NCBI RefSeq assembly: GCF_004138165.1
Contig: NZ_RYFF01000003.1
Location: 1 to 64,000, forward strand
Length of the DNA stretch: 64,000 nt
Origin: Candidatus Chloroploca sp. Khr17
GTDB taxonomy: Bacteria; Chloroflexota; Chloroflexia; Chloroflexales; Chloroflexaceae
Reading direction: 5' to 3'
Position 1 is the first letter of the stretch. Each line of letters starts with the position of its first letter. A program made the translations under genes and the position numbers. Under the pieces are notes generated by a model, which saw only the letters and a list, made by a program, of their open reading frames with translations, did no database searches and had not been told where the DNA came from. Below, piece after piece: positions 56,491 through 64,000 of this stretch.

Positions 56491-59400
56491 ATGCGACGTC
56501 GGACGCCATGGCGGGCCGTGCAGATCCTCTGTGCGTTTGCCCTTCTGTTCAGCATGCTTGGGATCCCCGGGGCAGCGACACCCCTTACCCTGGCTCAGCA
56601 AACCGCTGCCCCTACCCGCGTGACGGTTCCTGGGAGTTTTAATAGCGAACTTGGCTGCACGGCTACGAGTAGCAATGCTGGCGGTGATTGGGAACCCGGG
56701 TGTACCACGAACCCCGGAGTCACGCCAGTTACCCCGACGCCCCCCGAGGGCAACGACCTGCAAGATCAGGGCAACGAGGTCTGGGCGCGCACCCTTGGCC
56801 CGATCCCAGCAGGCAATTACGAGTTCAAGATCGCGCTCAATGGGGCGTGGGACGAGAACTACGGCAGTGATTTCCAACAAAATGGCCCCAACTTTACGCT
56901 GAACCTGACCACGACAACTTCGGTCAGGTTTTTCTATGACCACAAGACTCACTACATCGCGAATAGCTTCGCCAATACGATCTATACCGTTCCTGGTGAT
57001 TTCAATAGCGAACTTGGCTGTTCTGGCGATTGGCAGGCCGATTGCTTGCGCACGCTGATGAGCGATGTGGACGCTGATGGCGTCTATACCTTCCGCAGTG
57101 ACGCTATTCCCATCGGGAGTTACGGGTTCAAAGTTGCGACCAACGAGGATTGGGGCAATCCGAACTACGGCGACAACGGCAATAATGTCCCCTTCACGGT
57201 GGGCGAAGATACCGCTGAAGTGGTTTTTAGCTTCGATACCGCCGACAATACGGTGAGCGTCGAGGTTATTGCGACGACGCCACCGCCGCCGCCGCCTGCC
57301 GAAGACGCCGCTTTGATCCAACCCCCGGTCAGTGATGCCATCAACCAGGGCGAGATCTTCTATTTTGTGATGCCCGACCGCTTTGCCAATGGCGAGCCGT
57401 CCAATGATCGCGGTGGCATCGTCGGTGATGATCCGCTTCAGACGGGCTTTTTGCCCACCAATAAGGGCTACTACCACGGCGGCGACCTGGCCGGGCTCCA
57501 GGCCAACCTTGACTACATTGAGAACCTTGGGGTCACCGCGATCTGGATGACGCCCATGTTCAAGAATAAGCCCGTGCAGTGTGACCGCACCAAGGAGCCA
57601 TCAATTGACGACTGTTCGGCGGGGTATCATGGCTACTGGCCGGTCGATTTCACGCAGATCGCCCCCCATTTCGGCACCAATGCCGAGATGAAGGCTTTTG
57701 TCGAGGCAGCCCAGGCTCGGGGGATGCGGGTCTTCTTCGACATTATTACCAACCATACCGCCGATGTGATTGCGCCCGAGGACGGCAATACAACCTATGT
57801 CTCGCGGGCCGCAGTGCCCTATCGCGATGCCGGCGGCAATATCTTCGATGACCGGGACTTTCTCTTTGCCGAGCGCTTCCCCGCGATGAATCGCTTCAGC
57901 TTCCCGCGACGGCCCTTCTTCCCCGAACCCGCTGATGCGACGGCCAAGACGCCGAGTTGGCTCAATGACCCGACGATGTACCATAACCGTGGCAACGCGG
58001 CCTTCGATGGCTCGGAGGGCGACCTCTACGGCGATTTCGTTGGCCTCGATGGGATCTTTACCGAACGCCCCGAAGTGGTTGAGGGCATGCTTGAGATCCA
58101 CAAGTTCTGGATCAGCGAGTTCGGCATTGACGGCTTCCGTGTGGATACGGTCAAGCACGTTAATATGGAGTTCTGGCAGCAGTTTGTGCCGGCGATCCGC
58201 GCCCATGCCGCCGCTGAGGGCAAGCCCGAGTTCTTTATCTTCGGTGAGGTCTTTGATGGCAATCCTGCCGTGCTTAGCCGCTTCACCCGCGAAGGTGAAT
58301 TCCCGGCTATTCTCGACTTCGACTTCAACTATTCGGTGGGCGACTTCGCCACCACCAGCGCCGGCCCCGGGCGGCTCCAGGGTCTCTTCCGGGGTGATGA
58401 CTTCTACACGACTGCCGAGCAGAACGCCTACAACCTGCCGACCTTCCTCGGCAACCACGATGTGGGCCGCCTCGGTAATCGGCTGCGCACCCCCCAGGAC
58501 GATGCCGACGAGTTGCGCGTCAAGCGGATCTTGCTTGGTTATGGGGTGATGTTCACCGCCCGTGGTGTGCCGATCATCTACTACGGCGACGAGCAGGGCT
58601 TCACCGGCAACGACGATGGCAACGATAAGGATGCCCGCCAGAATATGTTCCCAAGCCAGGTGGCAAGCTACAATGCCGAAGACCTGATCGGCACCACGAA
58701 GACCACCGCCGATGACAACTTTGACCCGACCCACCCGCTTTACCGCGGTCTGACTGACCTGGCTGCCCTGCGCACGGCGCATCCGGCGCTGCAGGTTGGG
58801 GCCCAGATCGAGCGTCTCGCTGAAGGCGGTGACAGCGGCGTTTATGCCTTCTCGCGCATTGACCGTGAACAGCAGGTCGAGTATGTCGTCGCGGCCAATA
58901 ATGCGACGACGGAACGCACCGTGACCATTGCCACCTTTGCCGCCGATACGACCTTTGCGGCAATCTATGGGGCCGAAGGCGAGGCAGTGACGGGGGCCAA
59001 TGGGCGGCTGCAAATCACCGTACCCGCCCTGAGTGTGGTTGTCTATCAACAGCAGAGCGATCTGGCGGCGAATGCAATAATCACGGCTGCCCCAATCGGC
59101 CCGGCGATCAGCCTCACGGGGCCGGTCAGTGGCACAGTCGTGCTCGGGACGGGCTTGATCGAGGTGGCGGCCAGTGTCGCTGGCAACGCCTTTGCTGAAG
59201 TCTCGTTTGCGGTCAGTGTCGACGGGGCTGCGTTCCAGCATCTGGGCACTGATACCAATGCGCCCTACCGGGTCTTCTTCGATCCGCAGGGCTTGCCTGC
59301 CGGGGCTGAACTCACCTTCAAGGCCGTTGTGACCGACCTGCTTGGGGCCGAGGGCAACTTCAACTCGGCCACCAGCATCGTGAGTCTGGGCATTCCGCCG

Positions 59401-62400
59401 ATTTGTACGGTCGAGTACGAGTTTGCGGTCATCCACTACTACCGCGAGGATGGCAACTACGACGATTGGGGCCTGCACCTCTGGGGCGACGCAATCGCTG
59501 ATGGCGAAGCGACCGACTGGAACGCGCCCAAGCCGTTCTTGGGGCGCACCGACTATGGCGCATTCGCCTGGGTACGCCTGAAAGACCCGACCAAGCCGGT
59601 CAACTTCATCGTCCACCAACCCGGCGGTGATAGTGTGCCCGATACGCGTGACCCCGGCGGCGATCGTAGCTTTATCCCTCAGGAGCATCCGCAGATCTTC
59701 CTGAAGGGCGGCGATGCGGCGATCTATACCTCGCAGGCCGAAGCTCAGGGCTTTATCACCGTGCATTACAACCGCCCCGATGGGGTCTACGACGGCTGGG
59801 GCGTCTATGTCTTTGGCGATGGGGTTGACCCAAGCGAACAGACCGCCTGGCCCGCCAACCGGCCCTTTACCGGCACCGACGATTTTGGGCGCTTTGTGCG
59901 GATCCAACTGACCGACGCAACCAAACAGATTGGCGTGATCGTGATGAACAACGGGGTCAAGGATACCGATCCTGACCGCACCTTCATCCCATCCGAGCAA
60001 CCTGCGCTCTGGGTCAACAGTGGCGACGAGGCGAACAATCGCTCGCTGAGCCAGGCGCTGAATGTGGCGACGTTGCGCTACCACCGCCCGGCTGGCGACT
60101 ATGGTGACTTTACCAGCACCAACTTCAACGACTTCTGGGGCCTGCATCTTTGGGCCGGAACCAAGACGCCGAACCCCGCTTGGGAAACGCCCTTCAAGCC
60201 CAATCTGCCCCAGGATAGCTTCGGGATTGGTTTCCAGGTTGAACTCGAACCAGATGCGCCACGCTGGGCCTATATCATCCATCGTGGCAACGAGAAGGAT
60301 CAAGAGGCCGACCAGTTCCTCGATCTGAATGGCACCGGCCACGAGATCTGGGTGCTGCAGAATATGCCCGGTAGTTACCCCTACATCGTGCCGGTGGAGG
60401 CCGGGTGTACGCTGGGCCAGGGCAATGCCGTGAGCAAGCAACGCGCCCATTGGGTGAGCCAGAATACGCTGGCCTGGCCGGTCTTGGCTAGTAGCCAGGT
60501 CGAGTACACGCTGCACTATGCTGCCAACGGGGGCATGAGTGTGGTTGATGGTGCCGTGCAGGGGGGCACGAGTGTGACGCTGACCCTGGCCGGCAGCGGC
60601 CTGACTGGTGCGGTCGCCACGAAGTTCCCGCACCTCGCTGGCAATGACCATGCCCGCCTGACCCATAGCCTGAGTGCCGAGCAGATCAAGGAGATGCTGC
60701 GCGGTCAGGTCTGGATTTCGGCCCGCAACGACCAACTCGGCCTGATCGAAGTGACCGGGGTGCAGATCCCGGGTGTACTTGACGATCTCTATGCCGCTGC
60801 CGCCGCCGCGCTGCCCATGGGCGTGAGCTACGGTGCGCCAGAACTGGCTCAGGCCCCGGCTATCACGCTGCGGCTCTGGGCACCGACGGCGCAGGCGGTC
60901 AACCTGCTGCTCTTTGACACGGCGGTTGTGAGCACGCCCGAGCGCCTTGCCATGACCCGCGACGACGCGTCGGGCAGTTGGAGCATTGAGGTACCGACTA
61001 CCCGCGACGGGCAGTTCTACCTCTACGAGGTCAGCGTCTTTGTGCCGAGCACAGGCAGGGTTGAGACCAACCAGGTCACCGATCCTTACGCGATCAGTCT
61101 GGCGACCAATAGTACGCGTAGCCAGATTGTCAACCTGAACAACGCGGCGCTCAAGCCGAGTGGATGGGATGCGACCGCCAAGCCTACGCTCGAAGCCTTC
61201 GAGGATGTTGTGCTCTACGAGTTGCATGTGCGCGACTTCAGCATCACCGATGAGAGCGTACCGTTGCTCCAGCGTGGGACGTTCAAAGCCTTCACGCAGC
61301 GCGACAGTAACGGCATGCGCCACCTGCGCGAGTTGGCCGAAGATGGTCTGACCCACATCCACTTGCTGCCAGTCTTTGACATTGCGACCATCAACGAGGA
61401 CCGCAACGCTCGCACCGAGTTGCTCGACCGCTTCCCCGAACTGCGTGCGCTATCACCTGACAGCGAAGAGCAGCAGCGCATCAGCAACGAGGTGCGCAAT
61501 CTCGACGGCTTCAACTGGGGCTACGATCCCTTCCACTACAGCGTACCCGAGGGGAGCTATAGCACCGACCCGAACGGGACGCCACGCATTCTCGAGTTCC
61601 GCGAGATGGTGCAGGCGCTGAACGAGAACGGCTTGCGCGTGGTGATGGACGTGGTCTACAACCATACCAACGCCGCCGGTCAGAGCGAGAAGTCGGTGCT
61701 TGATCGCGTCGTTCCCGGCTATTACCACCGCCTGAATGCCGACGGCGTGGTCGAAAACAGCACCTGCTGCGCGAACACGGCCACCGAGCACGCCATGATG
61801 GAACGGCTCATGATCGAGTCGCTGGTACTCTGGGCGCGCGAATATAAGGTGGACGGCTTCCGCTTCGACCTGATGGGCCACCACACGCGCGCGAACATGC
61901 TCAACGTACGGGCGGCCCTTGATGCACTCACGCTTGCGAAGGACGGCGTGGACGGGGCAAAGATTATGCTCTATGGTGAGGGCTGGAACTTTGGCGAGGT
62001 GGCCGACGGGCAGCGTGGCCTCAACGCGACCCAGCGCAACATGGCGGGTACCGGGATTGCCACCTTCTCGGATCGCCTGCGTGACGCCGTACGCGGGGGC
62101 GGCCCCTTCGACAGTGGCGAGGGTGCCAGGCGCCAGGGCTTCGCGACCGGGCTCTTCACCGACCCGAACGACTTGAACCAGGGCAGCGCAGCCGAGCAGC
62201 GCAACAACCTGCTGGACGCGACTGACCTGATTCGCGTAGGCTTGACCGGCAATCTAGCCTTCTTCCCGCTGGAAAACCGCACCGGGCGGGTCGTCAACGG
62301 CGAAGACGTGACCTACAACGGTGCGCCGGGCGGCTACACCCTTGACCCGCAAGAGGTGATCACCTACGTCGAGGCCCACGACAACGAGACCCTCTTCGAC

Positions 62401-63126
62401 GCGGTGCAGCTGAAGGCCCCAGCGGCGGCGACCCTAGCCGACCGGGTGCGCATGCACAACCTGGCGGTCAGTGTCGCGATGCTAGGTCAGGGCATCCCCT
62501 TCTTCCAGGCGGGCCAGGATCTGCTGCGCTCGAAGTCAGGCGACCGCAACAGCTACGACGCGGGCGACTGGTTCAACCGCATCGACTGGACGCGCAACGA
62601 GCATGGTTGGGGTTCAGGTCTGCCGTCCCAGGGCGAGAACAACAACAACTGGGGTGTGTTGCGCTCGGTGCTCGTGCGCGAGGAGATCAAGCCCGGACGG
62701 GCCGAGCTTGACCTTGGTCACTACCACTTCCGCGAGATGCTGCAGATCCGCAGGAGCTCGCCGCTCTTCCGCCTGCGTACCGCCGAGCAAGTGATCGCCC
62801 AGGTCAGCTTTATGAACACCGGGGCCGACCAGATCCCGGGCCTGATCGTCATGCAAATCAACGACAACGGTACGCGCGACCTTGATCCGCAGCGCGAGCA
62901 GATCGTCGTGCTGTTCAACGCGGCCCCCGAGCCAGTCACCTTCACCGCCGCAGCCCTGGCAGACGCGCAGCTACGTCTGCACCCGATCCATGGCACGTCC
63001 GTCGATCTAGCGGTGCGTAGTGCCAGCTTCGACTCAGCCACGGGCACCTTCACCGTCCCGGGCCGCGCCACGGTCGTCTTCACCGACGAACGCACGCGGA
63101 TCTTCATGCCCATCGCCGGACGGTAA
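56491..63126 (+). CDS. Secreted bifunctional alpha-amylase/pullulanase
   Basis: The 2,211-residue exoenzyme has a signal peptide (to about residue 35), two starch-binding-type modules sharing FNSELGC, and an alpha-amylase GH13 domain with all catalytic residues (Asp552 in GFRVDTVKH, Glu586 in FIFGEVFDG, Asp657 in GNHDVGRL). Then come an Ig-like linker, three CBM41-type modules ([17 protein letters not shown] and two relatives), an N-terminal pullulanase/CBM48 region, and a second GH13 of the type I pullulanase kind ([11 protein letters not shown]; Asp1793 in [10 protein letters not shown], Glu1830 in LYGEGWNFG, Asp1964 in VEAHDNETL). It should cut both alpha-1,4 and alpha-1,6 links of starch or glycogen outside the cell. 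AAGGAG precedes ATG 56491. The C-terminus ends RIFMPIAGR. Confidence 0.95.
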   Translation: MRRRTPWRAVQILCAFALLFSMLGIPGAATPLTLAQQTAAPTRVTVPGSFNSELGCTATSSNAGGDWEPGCTTNPGVTPVTPTPPEGNDLQDQGNEVWARTLGPIPAGNYEFKIALNGAWDENYGSDFQQNGPNFTLNLTTTTSVRFFYDHKTHYIANSFANTIYTVPGDFNSELGCSGDWQADCLRTLMSDVDADGVYTFRSDAIPIGSYGFKVATNEDWGNPNYGDNGNNVPFTVGEDTAEVVFSFDTADNTVSVEVIATTPPPPPPAEDAALIQPPVSDAINQGEIFYFVMPDRFANGEPSNDRGGIVGDDPLQTGFLPTNKGYYHGGDLAGLQANLDYIENLGVTAIWMTPMFKNKPVQCDRTKEPSIDDCSAGYHGYWPVDFTQIAPHFGTNAEMKAFVEAAQARGMRVFFDIITNHTADVIAPEDGNTTYVSRAAVPYRDAGGNIFDDRDFLFAERFPAMNRFSFPRRPFFPEPADATAKTPSWLNDPTMYHNRGNAAFDGSEGDLYGDFVGLDGIFTERPEVVEGMLEIHKFWISEFGIDGFRVDTVKHVNMEFWQQFVPAIRAHAAAEGKPEFFIFGEVFDGNPAVLSRFTREGEFPAILDFDFNYSVGDFATTSAGPGRLQGLFRGDDFYTTAEQNAYNLPTFLGNHDVGRLGNRLRTPQDDADELRVKRILLGYGVMFTARGVPIIYYGDEQGFTGNDDGNDKDARQNMFPSQVASYNAEDLIGTTKTTADDNFDPTHPLYRGLTDLAALRTAHPALQVGAQIERLAEGGDSGVYAFSRIDREQQVEYVVAANNATTERTVTIATFAADTTFAAIYGAEGEAVTGANGRLQITVPALSVVVYQQQSDLAANAIITAAPIGPAISLTGPVSGTVVLGTGLIEVAASVAGNAFAEVSFAVSVDGAAFQHLGTDTNAPYRVFFDPQGLPAGAELTFKAVVTDLLGAEGNFNSATSIVSLGIPPICTVEYEFAVIHYYREDGNYDDWGLHLWGDAIADGEATDWNAPKPFLGRTDYGAFAWVRLKDPTKPVNFIVHQPGGDSVPDTRDPGGDRSFIPQEHPQIFLKGGDAAIYTSQAEAQGFITVHYNRPDGVYDGWGVYVFGDGVDPSEQTAWPANRPFTGTDDFGRFVRIQLTDATKQIGVIVMNNGVKDTDPDRTFIPSEQPALWVNSGDEANNRSLSQALNVATLRYHRPAGDYGDFTSTNFNDFWGLHLWAGTKTPNPAWETPFKPNLPQDSFGIGFQVELEPDAPRWAYIIHRGNEKDQEADQFLDLNGTGHEIWVLQNMPGSYPYIVPVEAGCTLGQGNAVSKQRAHWVSQNTLAWPVLASSQVEYTLHYAANGGMSVVDGAVQGGTSVTLTLAGSGLTGAVATKFPHLAGNDHARLTHSLSAEQIKEMLRGQVWISARNDQLGLIEVTGVQIPGVLDDLYAAAAAALPMGVSYGAPELAQAPAITLRLWAPTAQAVNLLLFDTAVVSTPERLAMTRDDASGSWSIEVPTTRDGQFYLYEVSVFVPSTGRVETNQVTDPYAISLATNSTRSQIVNLNNAALKPSGWDATAKPTLEAFEDVVLYELHVRDFSITDESVPLLQRGTFKAFTQRDSNGMRHLRELAEDGLTHIHLLPVFDIATINEDRNARTELLDRFPELRALSPDSEEQQRISNEVRNLDGFNWGYDPFHYSVPEGSYSTDPNGTPRILEFREMVQALNENGLRVVMDVVYNHTNAAGQSEKSVLDRVVPGYYHRLNADGVVENSTCCANTATEHAMMERLMIESLVLWAREYKVDGFRFDLMGHHTRANMLNVRAALDALTLAKDGVDGAKIMLYGEGWNFGEVADGQRGLNATQRNMAGTGIATFSDRLRDAVRGGGPFDSGEGARRQGFATGLFTDPNDLNQGSAAEQRNNLLDATDLIRVGLTGNLAFFPLENRTGRVVNGEDVTYNGAPGGYTLDPQEVITYVEAHDNETLFDAVQLKAPAAATLADRVRMHNLAVSVAMLGQGIPFFQAGQDLLRSKSGDRNSYDAGDWFNRIDWTRNEHGWGSGLPSQGENNNNWGVLRSVLVREEIKPGRAELDLGHYHFREMLQIRRSSPLFRLRTAEQVIAQVSFMNTGADQIPGLIVMQINDNGTRDLDPQREQIVVLFNAAPEPVTFTAAALADAQLRLHPIHGTSVDLAVRSASFDSATGTFTVPGRATVVFTDERTRIFMPIAGR

Positions 63127-63277
63127 CCGCGCCCAACACGCACCCCTCCCGAAGCTCACCCTTGGGGAGGGGGCCTACCAACGCCTGGCAAAGGAATGTA
63201 CGTTACAAGCTAATCAGCGGAACTGAGCCGTCGCACAACGAACGACCCGACGGCGGGATCGGAGCAGGGGTGAGCTA

Positions 63278-63322
63278 AACCCGTGGGTGTGCTGGACGTT
63301 TTCGCCAGCACACCCACGGGTT
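63278..63322 (+). terminator. Terminator after the amylase-pullulanase gene
   Basis: A perfect 18-bp stem (63278-63295 with 63305-63322, ending GTGCTGG/CCAGCAC at the top) with a 9-base loop is followed by CTTT. It lies 151 bases after the stop; a GGGGAGGGGG stretch and nothing codable precede it. Confidence 0.75.
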
Positions 63323-63367
63323 CTTTCCCTCGCCCCTCATCCCCACACGCCCGCCTCCAGGCAATGG

Positions 63368-63373
63368 TATACT
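63368..63373 (+). promoter_or_regulatory. Extended -10 box of the sensor gene
   Basis: TGGTATACT (TATACT at 63368-63373) lies about 48 bases before the start codon at 63422. No matching -35 is present. Confidence 0.45.
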
Positions 63374-63421
63374 CTAGCAGTTCCTTTTGCTGAAGCGGTT
63401 GGTTGTTGATGAGGGTGCGCA

Positions 63422-64000
63422 ATGTTTCGTGTGCAGCCCGGTCAGTTTGAGGTGTCGCCGTCGAAAGACCCCGGGGTGGCTCGGCGGGTGCGTTGGGTGT
63501 TGCTCGTTAGTACGGTTGTCCTGGTTTTGTTGGCGCTTTTCCTGGCGATCCGTTTTCTCGTGGTGCGGGCGCAAGTGAGTGCCCTGGCCCTAGAGACGGC
63601 ACGCACTGAGGCGCAGGCGGCGGCGACGACGATTGATGTGGCGTTGCTCCGTGCGCAGACCCTTGCGGTTGCGATCGGTGACGATCTCGCTGCGGGGTCG
63701 CTTGCCTATGCCGAGGTACCTGAACGTCTCCAAGCGCTCCTCGCTGCTGAACCTGAGCTCGATGGGGTTGCGGTGACCTGTGAGCCCTTTGCGTGCGATC
63801 CGAACCTCCGTTTGACGCAGGTCTATGCGTTTCGTGATGCGAATCAGGGCCTTGGTCTGCTTGAGGGCGCGACCTATGATTATACGCTGCCGCCTCAGGA
63901 TGATCTCGGTGCTCCGGCGACGGGTTGGTACTATGATCCGATCCGTGAGGGTGCGCAGTGGAGTGAACCATTTCTGGCGACGGGCGCAGCCAAGGTGTTG
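63422..64000 (+). CDS. Membrane sensor protein with Cache-like domain (3' end outside window)
   Basis: From ATG 63422 the frame is open to the window end (193 codons, no stop). It encodes a short N-terminus, one membrane helix (VRWVLLVSTVVLVLLALFLA), a helical stretch (ALETARTEAQAAATTIDVAL) and the first part of an extracytoplasmic sensor domain: LRAQTLAVAIGDDLAAG, then GWYYDPIREGAQWSEPFLA, the 'W-Y..P....W..P' pattern of dCache ligand-binding domains. Full-length relatives end in a histidine kinase, PP2C phosphatase, cyclase or chemoreceptor output, which cannot be decided here. Confidence 0.8.
   Translation, partial: MFRVQPGQFEVSPSKDPGVARRVRWVLLVSTVVLVLLALFLAIRFLVVRAQVSALALETARTEAQAAATTIDVALLRAQTLAVAIGDDLAAGSLAYAEVPERLQALLAAEPELDGVAVTCEPFACDPNLRLTQVYAFRDANQGLGLLEGATYDYTLPPQDDLGAPATGWYYDPIREGAQWSEPFLATGAAKVL

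Noticed and set aside
57601-61362. 1,253-codon open frame on the minus strand
   Set aside because: It is the antisense shadow of the amylase-pullulanase gene; its translation has no domain signal and the plus strand has complete catalytic motifs.

Overview
The window is bacterial chromosomal DNA, gene-dense and roughly 60% GC by eye. It most resembles a filamentous phototrophic Chloroflexota (Chloroflexales; Oscillochloris/Chloroploca-like). The grounds are protein style (long Thr/Pro-rich lipoproteins, a PqqD-M50-cNMP fusion, a DUF512 radical SAM protein, an Os1348/NHLP-like small peptide) and many dispersed intergenic palindromes of a kind common in that phylum. This is inference from gene content; there is no rRNA in the window.

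Layout. 1-3.8 kb: a broken GntR regulator, a SWEET-like PQ-loop membrane protein, and tyrS-gatB on the minus strand. 4.2-9.3 kb: two lipoproteins (the second LppX/LprG-like), a 14-TM MFS exporter and dnaG in one overlapping run. 9.4-12.8 kb: a large PqqD-like/M50/double-cNMP membrane protein. 13-16 kb: a small conserved protein, a tRNA with CAT anticodon, an rmlC-like epimerase, a 14-bp tandem array and recJ. 16.1-19.4 kb (minus): a DUF512 radical SAM protein and a GAF-GAF-HD-GYP phosphodiesterase. 19.5-20.8 kb: a solitary TnpB element. 20.9-30.5 kb: selO, a second radical SAM protein, a secreted six-repeat Ig-like protein, a bactofilin-like membrane protein, and an RpoD-type sigma factor with a long leader. 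30.6-33.9 kb (minus): an osmoprotectant ABC importer. 34-43.6 kb: tat genes, then a zinc-ribbon/coiled-coil/MoxR/DUF58 cluster, lipB and a sulfonate/nitrate-type ABC importer. 43.6-49.8 kb: a drug-type MFS transporter behind a hairpin-rich leader, and a soluble-adenylate-cyclase-like signalling giant. 50.2-53.2 kb: an NHLP/RiPP-like peptide, a nitroreductase and a polytopic membrane protein. 53.2-55.9 kb: toxin-antitoxin genes between short palindromic boundaries, then a decayed insertion sequence. 56.3-63.1 kb: a 2,211-residue secreted amylase-pullulanase behind an attenuator-like leader. The window ends inside a membrane sensor gene.

Functionally it is mostly core genome: translation (gatB, tyrS, tRNA), replication and repair (dnaG, recJ), transcription, Tat export, lipoylation, osmoprotection, sulfur or nitrogen uptake and extracellular starch use, plus signalling proteins (HD-GYP, cyclase, Cache-like sensor). 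The least explained parts are the RNA leaders at 56.3 and 43.6 kb, the peptide/nitroreductase pair at 50.3 kb, the palindrome-bounded TA region at 53-55 kb, the LprG-like/MFS pair at 5-7 kb, and several families of intergenic repeats, one of which abuts or supplies stop codons. No CRISPR array, rRNA, prophage or replication origin was seen.
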